Notes under the pieces: generated by a model
Told to the model about the DNA's origin: nothing
Databases searched by the model: none
The model's input: the letters and a program-made list of their open reading frames with translations, nothing else
Assembly (NCBI GenBank): GCA_945869505.1
Contig: CAMBOZ010000034.1
Location: 1-13,197, forward strand
Length of the DNA: 13,197 nt
Origin: Bifidobacterium breve
Lineage (GTDB): Bacteria; Actinomycetota; Actinomycetes; Nanopelagicales; Nanopelagicaceae
Reading direction: 5' to 3'
Made by a program: the position numbers and the translations under genes
In this document: positions 1-6,836 of the stretch, one piece after another
How positions within the stretch are numbered: position 1 is the first letter of the stretch
How the letters are laid out: every line of letters starts with the position of its first letter

Positions 1-371
1 CGATCAATATCAATTTCTAACCGCTCATCAGATAAGCGCGCAGATTCCGCCCCTCCCCATTCAATAACAGTCACTGCACTTTCTCGCGCGGAATCTAGAT
101 CTAAATCATCTAAGTACAGCGCCGCTTTACCGCTTTCCAATAAACGATAGGTATCAACGTGGATAAGCGAAAGCGGTCCCTTGTGAATACGTGAAATCAC
201 AAAAGTTGGGGAAGTTACTTCGCTAAAACCCAGGGCCGCACCGATTCCCTGAACCAGCACTGTCTTGCCAGCACCTAGTGGGCCATTTAAGAGGATCAAA
301 TCACCGGCGCGAAGTTGAGCGCCAATTCTTTTGCCGAGATCAAACATCTCTTGCGCTGATGAAATCTTCAT
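1..371 (-). CDS. tsaE: TsaE, tRNA t6A biosynthesis ATPase (partial, C-terminus off window)
   Basis: TsaE is the P-loop ATPase partner of TsaB and TsaD in making N6-threonylcarbamoyladenosine at position 37 of ANN-decoding tRNAs in the cytoplasm. Reading from the ATG at 371 gives 123 residues with an open frame to the window edge. The family usually has about 150 residues, so only the C-terminal tail is missing. Visible motifs are the Walker A GPLGAGKT (30-37), the switch-like SPTF (54-57), DTYRL (73-77) and VIEWG (102-106, with the conserved Glu and Trp). This combination is diagnostic. The start is the only ATG after an in-frame TAG at the end of the upstream terminator. No good Shine-Dalgarno is seen. 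The gene begins only about 20 nt after a strong terminator, so its transcription needs read-through or a promoter within that short stretch. Confidence 0.95.
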   Translation of the reverse strand, partial: MKISSAQEMFDLGKRIGAQLRAGDLILLNGPLGAGKTVLVQGIGAALGFSEVTSPTFVISRIHKGPLSLIHVDTYRLLESGKAALYLDDLDLDSARESAVTVIEWGGAESARLSDERLEIDID

Positions 372-390
372 AATAGTTAAGGGTACTAGC

Positions 391-432
391 GAAAAAGAAA
401 CAGGGGCCGCGCTTTCGCGCGACCCCTGTTTC
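391..432 (-). terminator. Intrinsic terminator after the hydrolase gene
   Basis: Arms at 397-412 and 417-432 form a 16-bp GC-rich stem with one mismatch, closed by a 4-nt loop (413-416). On the minus strand the stem is followed directly by a run of five T (396-392). It lies 27 nt after the hydrolase stop codon, so it ends the long minus-strand transcription unit. On the plus strand the hairpin has no T run, so it acts in one direction only. The whole 372-458 gap holds nothing else I can recognise. Confidence 0.92.
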
Positions 433-458
433 GTAGGATCTTTACTTCAACTTATAAA

Positions 459-2102
459 TTACTGGTTGTAGTGCTTTAGATATGGATAGAGCGTGTCACG
501 ATCTATCTTCAAGCCCTTTGCACGGTTGACCTTTGACAACTGCGCAGCGTTCCAAGGCAAGTCACCGTTCTCGGCTGCTGCAAGTGCAGTATCGATTACG
601 AGCTTGTATTGAGCCATTGTGAAGTTGGTGTGACCGGTACCTGGTGTGTTTGTTAACCCAATAGGTAGACCCGTAGCATCAAACTTTGACCAAGACTTTG
701 GAGTTACGCTCCAGAGAACTTGCAGTTTGCGAATAGGGGCTTTGTATGAGCCGCTCTTTTGAGCAGCTTTCAAAGCAGCAGCCTTTGCAACAGCAAACTC
801 TGCTTCATACAAATCAGAGTAGCGCTGAACAATTCCAGCAGGTTCTACTGGATCGTGTTGGCCGATCATCATCACTGTTGGGACTTTAATCTTGCCAGTG
901 TTCTGATACATGGTCGCAGCCTTTGCCATTGCCGCAGCATCACCCTTGATGCGTGGTGCATCTGGGTTGAGTGGATTTAGAGTCGTCAGCATTCCAGTGA
1001 TAGCGGTGGTGCCGCTAAGACCTGCGTTGTGAACAGTGCGATCTTCATCGCTTAACTGCTTTGCGTAATCAGTCTTCTGATTATCTGTCCAGATGCCGCC
1101 CATCTTCGCTTCCATATCGCGTGCACCGAGTAGTGAGTAACCCAATACTCCGGCGATATTTTCTAGCGTTGCAAGTGCTGGTGCAATTGCTAACGGCCAA
1201 GCGGTTGCTTGCGCTGTGGCAGGCCCATTAACACCGTCAAATGAAGTGCTTTGGGTGCTAACTCCAGCTATGAGTCCGATCATCAAGAGCGCACTGCGAG
1301 ATGGAATTCCATTTTTTTCGAGTGCTTTACCTGAAGCACTTGATGTTGTTGGCCAAGCACCAGTTGCAACGTTGGCCTTAAGTGCTGTTAACACCGCAGA
1401 GTATTTACCGAGATCTTGCAACATCTGCATATCTCCGGCAAATCCTGGAGCATAACCAGTTAACTTAATTGATGGATCAAACCAAGTTTTGATCAACCAA
1501 AGAATATCTAGGAAGTACTTGCTCTGTGCACTCCAAGCATCAACTGGGTTCATTACCGCAGCTGAAGCAAGTAGCTCCGGGTTCTTCTCAGCAAATGCCT
1601 GAGTAATTCCGCCACCCATTGAGTAACCCCAAGCCACTACCTTCTTAGTTGTTGTGAACTTAGTTTTGAAGATGCCAACGAGTTCAGCGTTAGTCTTTAC
1701 TGCTTCATCAAGGTTCCATCCTTGGGTGCTAAAACCTGAACCCATAACAGCAACACCTTTATCAGTTAAGTACTTAACTAATGCAGCGTTTCCACCGTTA
1801 TCACCAGGACCGTTTGGAGCTAACTGTGCTGATGAATCGACTGAGAAATAGCCAGGGATCGTGGTGTTCCCACCAAATCCGTGTGACCAGATAGTCACTG
1901 TGCCGTTGAATGTGGCAGGGACAACCATCTTGTAGGCAGCGCCGTCAGATGTCGTACCGGTACAAGTTTGTACTGGCGTTGCGCCATCACAAGTTGGACC
2001 TGTTGCCGCAGCGTTAGCTGGTGATGCAACTACGAGCGTTGCAAGCAACGCAGCTGTTGAAACTAGCGCGAATGCGCGTGATTTAAACGATGTAGTTCTC
2101 AT
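459..2102 (-). CDS. Secreted alpha/beta-hydrolase with large cap insertion, substrate unknown
   Basis: This is a 547-residue exported serine hydrolase. Residues 1-31 form a Sec-type signal peptide (basic start, hydrophobic core, ANA-A cleavage near 31). No lipobox Cys is present. Two Cys (38 and 47) near the mature N-terminus could form a disulfide. The hydrolase core shows an oxyanion-side SHGFGG (73-78), a nucleophile elbow GYSMGG (159-164, Ser161), a probable acid Asp417 in GQHDPVEP, and a probable catalytic His491 in TPGTGHTNF. About 255 residues lie between Ser161 and Asp417, far more than in a plain lipase or esterase fold, so a big cap or lid domain is likely. The ATG overlaps the SBP stop as TAATG, which implies translational coupling. 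An AAGGGA lies 11 nt upstream inside the SBP gene. An esterase, amidase or peptidase role is possible. The substrate is not readable, and its link to the transporter is inference. Confidence 0.85.
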   Translation of the reverse strand: MRTTSFKSRAFALVSTAALLATLVVASPANAAATGPTCDGATPVQTCTGTTSDGAAYKMVVPATFNGTVTIWSHGFGGNTTIPGYFSVDSSAQLAPNGPGDNGGNAALVKYLTDKGVAVMGSGFSTQGWNLDEAVKTNAELVGIFKTKFTTTKKVVAWGYSMGGGITQAFAEKNPELLASAAVMNPVDAWSAQSKYFLDILWLIKTWFDPSIKLTGYAPGFAGDMQMLQDLGKYSAVLTALKANVATGAWPTTSSASGKALEKNGIPSRSALLMIGLIAGVSTQSTSFDGVNGPATAQATAWPLAIAPALATLENIAGVLGYSLLGARDMEAKMGGIWTDNQKTDYAKQLSDEDRTVHNAGLSGTTAITGMLTTLNPLNPDAPRIKGDAAAMAKAATMYQNTGKIKVPTVMMIGQHDPVEPAGIVQRYSDLYEAEFAVAKAAALKAAQKSGSYKAPIRKLQVLWSVTPKSWSKFDATGLPIGLTNTPGTGHTNFTMAQYKLVIDTALAAAENGDLPWNAAQLSKVNRAKGLKIDRDTLYPYLKHYNQ

Positions 2103-3406
2103 TAGTTAGGCAATCCCTTCGCTGGCATCTTTGGACGAGCATAAGTTGATTTCACTACTGCGCCTGTACCTGAATCAGTTGTGTAGGTCGTGTATGTGAA
2201 TGTGGAGTTGGGAACAAGGTCACCAGAACTATTGAATGTTCCGAACCAGTATCCGTTGTATCCAACGTTGCTTGTCTTTGAGTAGTTCAGAGGAACTAAA
2301 CCAGCGCTTGCAAACTTTGAACCACTGTTGTCAATGGCTGCAAGGAGAGATTTGCGGGTTAAGTTCTTGCCGGCTGCTTGAAGGGCCTGAACTGCAACGA
2401 ATGCTGTGTTCATACCGATAAGTGCCCAACTGTTGAACTTCGCACCTTTGTTGTACTGAGTATTAATATCCTTGAACAACTCAACGTACTCATCCTTTGG
2501 ATCAACAACTGATGGCAGGAATGACATTGAAACAGCACCATTGAGATAAGGAACAGTTCTTGGATCAATTGATGGGATATCAGCTCCGACGGAACCAAGG
2601 ATCCACTTAGGCGCGTATCCAATCTTTGCTGCGGCTTGTACAGTGAACAAAGTTGCAGTTGCAACTCCGAACATGATTTGAACTTCACAGCCACCGGCCT
2701 TGAATTTACCAACCCATGAATCTGGAGCGCCAGCTACACCTTGAGAAAGTGATGGGTAGGCGATCTTGACTGCAAAGTCGACGTTGCCATGATTCTTATC
2801 GAAGCCGACAAGTGCGTCGTCACCAAAGTCATCATCCTGATACAACAAGCAAACTTTCTTGTTTGGGTAAGTTTCGTTGATGTACTTTCCCATCATCTTT
2901 GCTTCCATGATGTATGAAGGCAAGAGAGTTGAAGAAGTTGGATATTTCTTACGATCGGTAAATCCGCTGAAACCAGTGTTAACGAAAAGGCTTGGGATTC
3001 CGCGGCGGCCGAGGTTTACCGAAGATGCAACAGCTTTATTATTTGCTGTTCCGAGCGCTCCAATAATCGCAAAAGTATTCGCCTTAATAAATGCTTGAGT
3101 ATTTGCTATGGCCTTCTTTGGAAGGTAGCCATCATCTTTTACCGTCAAGGTGATCTTGCGGCCATGTACTCCACCATTCGCGTTGACATAATCAAAATAT
3201 GCCTTCATCGCACCTGGTAATTGGTTGTAACCGTATCTAGCTGAGCCATCTAGTGGCAAAGTGATACCGAGTTTGATTGAGGTTGAAGATACGCCAATCT
3301 CTGATCGCGGCGAAATTGCTTGCGCCGGCATTACAGAGAGTGAGAGCGCAGCTACAGCCGTCACTGCGGAAGTTACAAGAAACTTCCGACGAGTCGTTCT
3401 GATCAT
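2102..3406 (-). CDS. Liv-type ABC transporter substrate-binding protein (Peripla_BP_6), non-lipidated
   Basis: The product is a 434-residue extracellular solute-binding protein of the hydrophobic amino acid uptake (LivK) type. After the signal peptide comes the typical first strand IKLGITLPLDGSARYG (44-59), then NGGVHGRKITLTVKDD (77-92), AIIGALGT (113-120) and a second lobe with VCLLYQDDDFGDDAL (185-199). The signal peptide reads TTRRKFLV (4-11), close to the Tat consensus, and ends in PAQA with cleavage expected after residue 30. There is no lipobox; the only Cys are 186 and 240. Monoderm actinobacteria normally anchor such proteins as lipoproteins, so this one is unusual. Its Shine-Dalgarno (3412-3418) is the best in the module. 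A 77-nt gap separates it from the upstream permease, and its stop overlaps the hydrolase start. Family members bind branched-chain or other amino acids, amides, urea or aromatic acids, so the ligand is open. Confidence 0.9.
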   Translation of the reverse strand: MIRTTRRKFLVTSAVTAVAALSLSVMPAQAISPRSEIGVSSTSIKLGITLPLDGSARYGYNQLPGAMKAYFDYVNANGGVHGRKITLTVKDDGYLPKKAIANTQAFIKANTFAIIGALGTANNKAVASSVNLGRRGIPSLFVNTGFSGFTDRKKYPTSSTLLPSYIMEAKMMGKYINETYPNKKVCLLYQDDDFGDDALVGFDKNHGNVDFAVKIAYPSLSQGVAGAPDSWVGKFKAGGCEVQIMFGVATATLFTVQAAAKIGYAPKWILGSVGADIPSIDPRTVPYLNGAVSMSFLPSVVDPKDEYVELFKDINTQYNKGAKFNSWALIGMNTAFVAVQALQAAGKNLTRKSLLAAIDNSGSKFASAGLVPLNYSKTSNVGYNGYWFGTFNSSGDLVPNSTFTYTTYTTDSGTGAVVKSTYARPKMPAKGLPN

Positions 3407-3411
3407 ATTTT

Positions 3412-3418
3412 TCCTTCC
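3412..3418 (-). promoter_or_regulatory. Strong Shine-Dalgarno of the SBP gene
   Basis: On the minus strand GGAAGGA lies 5 nt before the ATG at 3406. Most other starts in the liv module have weaker or overlapping signals, so the binding protein is probably made in excess of the membrane parts, as is usual for ABC importers. Confidence 0.7.
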
Positions 3419-3444
3419 ATCGAGGGGTATAACGGGGTAGATCT

Positions 3445-3469
3445 GTACTGCTTAGTACCGTGAATCATA
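3445..3469 (-). promoter_or_regulatory. Possible internal promoter -10 and 5' hairpin before the SBP gene
   Basis: The 77-nt gap 3407-3483 is the only sizeable gap inside the liv module. On the minus strand it contains TATGAT (3469-3464), which matches the -10 consensus at five of six bases, but no convincing -35 lies at the usual distance. Just downstream is a perfect 5-bp inverted repeat (3445-3449 with 3454-3458, 4-nt loop), which would lie close to the 5' end of a transcript starting there. It could boost or stabilise SBP and hydrolase mRNA. The hairpin has no T run, so it does not look like a terminator. The evidence is weak. Confidence 0.3.
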
Positions 3470-3483
3470 CGAGCGCTTTGCCT

Positions 3484-4464
3484 TTACTTACTATGACGCG
3501 ACCGAAGCTTCTCGATCGGACCTTTCGGGGCTAAGAAGACCGTCAAGATCAAAAGCGCGCTCACAATAAAGTCAGGCAATAACACGGCAACATTCTCGGA
3601 ACCGCTCCAACGACCAGAGATCGATGTAGCGATCTCGGGGATCGCGACCAGCGCTACGGCTCCAATCATGACCCCTCCGAGGGTACTTACGCCAGAGAGG
3701 ACTGCCCCAGTTGCGATTGAGAAGGAGAGCGCGAGCGGAAATGCGCTCGGCGAGACGTTATTTAGGGTGGTAGCCAGCAGCGCTCCGGCCAGCCCGGCTA
3801 TTCCCGCGCTCACCGTGAAAGCCAAGACTTTGGAGCGACCGATATTGATTCCAGCGATTTCGGCGGCGACTTCATTGGTCTTCACCGCGCGCCAGGAGCG
3901 GCCATAGCGGGAGCGCAGAATATTTTGCACCCACCATAGGACGATTAGCGCAGCTAGCGTTGTAATCCAGAGGAACCATTTGTATTGAGTAAAAGTTTCT
4001 CCAAGTGAAAGCGGAGGCCATCCTGCATCGAATGAAATTCCTTGCTCGCCGCCCAAAATTGAAAATTGATTTGCGATTGACGGCAGACCGACTGCTAACG
4101 CCAAAGTTGTTCCTGCTAAATAAGGGCCCGAAAGTCGCGCCGCGGCAGTTCCAAGAATCGCGCCAAAAAAGGCTGTGACTAAAACGGCTGCAATAAAGCA
4201 GATCCATATTGGTGCGCTGAAATAAATTTGGGTGAGAGCGGCTGCGTAAGCACCGATCGCAAGAAGTGCACCATGGCCTAAAGAAATTTGGCCAGAATAG
4301 CCAGTTAATAAAATAACTGAAGCAATCGCGACAACGAATACAGCAACAGTCGCGCCTTGATAAGCGGTCCACTCATCCACGATATTGCTCAAGATGTAAA
4401 CAAAAATTCCAATGAGTACAAAACCAATGAAGCGATGCTTATTTGTAATGTGACGACTATGCAC
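3484..4464 (-). CDS. livM: Liv-type ABC transporter permease (LivM family)
   Basis: This is the second integral membrane subunit of the importer, with about ten hydrophobic segments. The family hallmark GYSGQISLGHGALLAIGAY lies at about 55-73. A cytoplasmic coupling loop WRAVKTNEVAAEIAGINIG (about 191-209) should contact the ATPases. It ends with the usual APKGPIEKL. I chose the GTG at 4464 (326 aa). AAAGGTGG (4470-4477) sits 5 nt upstream, the start overlaps the livH stop by 8 nt (GTGCATAG), and the protein then begins with a short basic stretch before the first membrane helix. The alternative ATG at 4494 would give 336 aa and a 38-nt overlap, but has no visible ribosome-binding site. The partner permease is directly upstream. 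Substrate specificity cannot be read from this protein. Confidence 0.88.
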   Translation of the reverse strand: MHSRHITNKHRFIGFVLIGIFVYILSNIVDEWTAYQGATVAVFVVAIASVILLTGYSGQISLGHGALLAIGAYAAALTQIYFSAPIWICFIAAVLVTAFFGAILGTAAARLSGPYLAGTTLALAVGLPSIANQFSILGGEQGISFDAGWPPLSLGETFTQYKWFLWITTLAALIVLWWVQNILRSRYGRSWRAVKTNEVAAEIAGINIGRSKVLAFTVSAGIAGLAGALLATTLNNVSPSAFPLALSFSIATGAVLSGVSTLGGVMIGAVALVAIPEIATSISGRWSGSENVAVLLPDFIVSALLILTVFLAPKGPIEKLRSRHSK

Positions 4465-5365
4465 GGCGCCCACCTTTAACTCCGATGATGCCATTTGGTC
4501 GCAAAAGTAAAACCAAAATCAGGATTACGAAAGCCGCAAAGAAGACCAGAGAACTTCCTAGATACACCAAGATAATTGCCAGGATAACTCCCAACGTTAA
4601 AGCGCCAACGACTGCTCCAATCAAACTTTCGATTCCGCCAATTACGGCAGCCACAAATCCAAAAATCAGGAGCAAGATAAATTCGAATGAATCTGGCGCT
4701 ACTGAGCCTGACCCATTTGTCGTCTGCAATACTCCAGCAGTCGCACCAGCCGCACCTGATATTGCCCAACCAACCGTGCGAACTAGATCAACACGAATAC
4801 CTGATAGCCGCGAAATTTCTGGTGCAAATGAGGCTGCTCGTAATGAAAGACCTAGATTCGTACGCTGAAATATGAAGGTCAACACAATCATTAGGACTAG
4901 AACAATCCCAAGAATCAGTACGCGAAGTGGCGACAGGGCAATGCTTTCTCCCGAAACTATAAAGCCTTTATCGGACAGAGGAGGTGGAATAGAGCCAATT
5001 CGATCGCCGTATATAAAACCCAGTATCGCTTTGATGACGCCGAGTAAGCCAAGGGTTGCAATAATTGGCAAGAAAATTTCGTGGCCCTTATCGCCAGAGC
5101 GCTTGAGCAGCGGACGTAAAAAGAAGTATTCAATGAACGCTGAAAACACTGCACCGGCCACCATCGCGACGGGCAGCGCAATCCAAAATGATCCAGTCTG
5201 TTCTAGAACTGAAGCACCTACGAAAGACGAGGCTAAGGCTAAGCCGCCTGCAGCGAAATTTACTACGCGAGTACTGCGCCAAACCAAAACGATGGAAATA
5301 GCCATCAGAGAATAAATTGATCCAGCAGTTATGCCGATCAGTAACGTATTTGCGAATTGAAACAT
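4457..5365 (-). CDS. livH: Liv-type ABC transporter permease (LivH family)
   Basis: This 302-residue inner-membrane permease forms the translocation channel with LivM. It has about eight hydrophobic segments. Family marks are the N-terminal block GITAGSIYSLMAISIVLVWR (11-30) followed by VVNFAAGGLA (34-43), the cytoplasmic coupling loop SLRAASFAPEISRLSGIRVD (174-193) and the C-terminal LRPNGIIG. The length is normal for the family (about 290-310). The ATG at 5365 is separated from the livF stop by only two bases (TAACTATG), with GGGG a few bases further up, so translation is probably coupled. The gene order here, ATPases first, then permeases, then the binding protein, is the reverse of the E. 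coli livKHMGF layout. Confidence 0.92.
   Translation of the reverse strand: MFQFANTLLIGITAGSIYSLMAISIVLVWRSTRVVNFAAGGLALASSFVGASVLEQTGSFWIALPVAMVAGAVFSAFIEYFFLRPLLKRSGDKGHEIFLPIIATLGLLGVIKAILGFIYGDRIGSIPPPLSDKGFIVSGESIALSPLRVLILGIVLVLMIVLTFIFQRTNLGLSLRAASFAPEISRLSGIRVDLVRTVGWAISGAAGATAGVLQTTNGSGSVAPDSFEFILLLIFGFVAAVIGGIESLIGAVVGALTLGVILAIILVYLGSSLVFFAAFVILILVLLLRPNGIIGVKGGRRA
4470..4477 (-). promoter_or_regulatory. Shine-Dalgarno that decides the livM start
   Basis: AAAGGTGG on the minus strand, inside the last codons of livH, lies 5 nt before the GTG at 4464. It supports that start over the ATG at 4494, which is preceded only by an A/T-rich stretch without a purine-rich anti-16S match. Confidence 0.6.
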
Positions 5366-5367
5366 AG

Positions 5368-6075
5368 TTAGAACCCCAAATAAGCAGCGCGCACTGCGGG
5401 ATCATCTCTAAGCGCAGCTGCGCTACCTGTCGCGGCTATTGAACCAAGATTTAAAACGATACCGATATCAGCAATCTTTAAAGCCCCCATCGCATTCTGC
5501 TCAACCAAAACCACGGTTAGTCCCAGCGCATTAGTTAGATCGCGAATGGATTGGAAGATCTGCTCAACAACTAGTGGAGCCAAACCAAGTGATGGCTCAT
5601 CGAGTAAAAGTAATTGTGGCTTAGCCATCATTGATCGACCGATCGCCAACATCTGACGTTCACCGCCTGAAAGCGAATCAGCGCGTTGTGAAAGACGCTC
5701 ACCTAAGCGTGGAAAGAGTTCAACCACTTCTTTCTTAGATTGTGCTGACTCTTTACGATTTCGACGCCAGAGCGCACCTAAATCTAAATTCTCAGAAACT
5801 GTTAGCTCGGGAATAACAGACTTTCCTTCACTGACGTGTGAAATTCCGTGGCGCACCAGCGATTCTGGCTTTGAATGCAGAACATTGAGATCGCCCCACG
5901 TTGCACTTCCATCTGTTGCTTTATTTAGCCCAGAAAGGGTGCGCAAAAGAGTGGTCTTTCCGGCACCATTTGCGCCGATTACTGCGGCCAACTGGCCTTT
6001 CTCGATTGAGATAGAGACACCATGAAGTGCGCGAATTGCTCCGTGATCAACAGTTAAGTTCTTCACTCTTAACAT
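5368..6075 (-). CDS. livF: Liv-type ABC transporter ATP-binding protein (LivF family)
   Basis: This 235-residue cytoplasmic ATPase is one of the two nucleotide-binding subunits. It has Walker A GANGAGKT (34-41), the family-typical VSEGKSVIPELTV (81-93) where most ABC proteins have a Q-loop Gln, an intact signature LSGGERQ (135-141) and Walker B LLLLDEPS (155-162) with Glu160. The H-loop is VEQN (191-194), with Gln193 in place of the switch His. That is normal for LivF proteins but matters here because the partner LivG has a damaged signature. It ends with PAVRAAYLGF, the usual C-terminus. The ATG overlaps the livG stop by 1 nt (TAATG), with GGTGG 4 nt upstream. It is certainly part of the same operon. 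Confidence 0.94.
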   Translation of the reverse strand: MLRVKNLTVDHGAIRALHGVSISIEKGQLAAVIGANGAGKTTLLRTLSGLNKATDGSATWGDLNVLHSKPESLVRHGISHVSEGKSVIPELTVSENLDLGALWRRNRKESAQSKKEVVELFPRLGERLSQRADSLSGGERQMLAIGRSMMAKPQLLLLDEPSLGLAPLVVEQIFQSIRDLTNALGLTVVLVEQNAMGALKIADIGIVLNLGSIAATGSAAALRDDPAVRAAYLGF

Positions 6076-6836
6076 TACGCCACCCCGGTTCCGAGGTAGG
6101 CAGCGATTACCGCTGGATCGCGTCGCACAGTTTCAGCAGCGCCGCTTGCAATTACTTCACCAAAGTTAAGCACGTACAGGCGATCGCATACGCTCATTAC
6201 GACATCCATATGGTGTTCCACAATTAAAATCGACATAGTCGCAGTTAAGTTACGAATTAAATTATTCATCCATTCAATATCTTGCGGACCAAGTCCACCA
6301 GCTGGTTCATCCAACATCAAAATCTTTGGTTCAGAAACTAGTGCGCGCGCAATTGAAACTCGTTTGGTATCTGGGTAAGCCAAAGTATCTGCGCGACGAT
6401 TTGCCAAACTTCCTGCATAAACACGGTCTAGTGCGCGCATCGCTTTATCGCGCAAGATTTCTTCATCGCGCTTATTCGTTCCGAGGGCGGCAGATAATAA
6501 TCCCGTCTTAGCTAACTTCTGTGCTCCGACCATTACATTTTCTAGAACGGTTAATTCTGGGAAGAGACCAACTCCTTGCAAGGTGCGCGAGATACCAAGA
6601 TCAATTAATTCATCGGTGCGCGGCCAAGAGCGCTCTTTACCTTCAAATTCAAATTTTCCGGAATCTGGTTTAACTAATCCGCACATCGCATTAAACAAAG
6701 TTGTCTTGCCAGCGCCATTTGGTCCGATGACACCGACTACTTCATTGGGGCGAAGTTCCAGGTGAACATCGTGAAGAGCCCTCAATCCCCCGAAGGAGAT
6801 GCTGACACCCTTTGCGTGCAACAGTGCGGCGCTCAT
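6075..6836 (-). CDS. livG: Liv-type ABC transporter ATP-binding protein (LivG family), degenerate signature
   Basis: This is the first gene of the transporter module and encodes a 253-residue ATPase. Walker A is GPNGAGKT (38-45), the Q-loop is TLQGVGLFPELTV (85-97, Gln87), Walker B is ILMLDEPAGG (172-181, Glu177) and the H-loop is VEHH (206-209). The ABC signature is odd. Family members normally carry something like LxYGxQ, but here residues 152-158 read LAYPDTK, so Pro155 replaces the conserved Gly and Asp-Thr follows. The codons read cleanly, so a frameshift is not the cause. The C-terminus PAVIAAYLG is typical. The ATG at 6836 overlaps the alr TGA by 4 nt (ATGA), so livG is probably translated by ribosomes finishing alr. 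Its upstream region shows no strong Shine-Dalgarno. Confidence 0.93.
   Translation of the reverse strand: MSAALLHAKGVSISFGGLRALHDVHLELRPNEVVGVIGPNGAGKTTLFNAMCGLVKPDSGKFEFEGKERSWPRTDELIDLGISRTLQGVGLFPELTVLENVMVGAQKLAKTGLLSAALGTNKRDEEILRDKAMRALDRVYAGSLANRRADTLAYPDTKRVSIARALVSEPKILMLDEPAGGLGPQDIEWMNNLIRNLTATMSILIVEHHMDVVMSVCDRLYVLNFGEVIASGAAETVRRDPAVIAAYLGTGVA

Noticed and set aside
3403..3420. Five-codon upstream ORF ending at the SBP start
   Set aside because: The ATG arises from the bases of the Shine-Dalgarno itself (ATGGAAGGA) and has no ribosome-binding site, so it is most likely chance, although its TGA overlaps the SBP ATG.
3445..3458. Terminator between livM and the SBP gene
   Set aside because: The stem is only 5 bp and no T run follows, so it would not terminate transcription by itself.
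4465..4494. ATG at 4494 as the livM start
   Set aside because: No ribosome-binding site precedes it, while the GTG at 4464 has AAAGGTGG at good spacing and a typical 8-nt overlap. The longer form cannot be fully excluded.
4485..4868. Plus-strand open frame of 127 codons opposite livH
   Set aside because: It is antisense to a clear LivH coding region, and its Lys/Thr/Pro-rich product is what the complement of a membrane-protein gene gives. There is no ribosome-binding site and no recognisable motif.
4872..5315. Plus-strand open frame of 147 codons opposite livH
   Set aside because: It is fully antisense to livH with no Shine-Dalgarno and low-complexity composition, so it is a shadow of the real gene.
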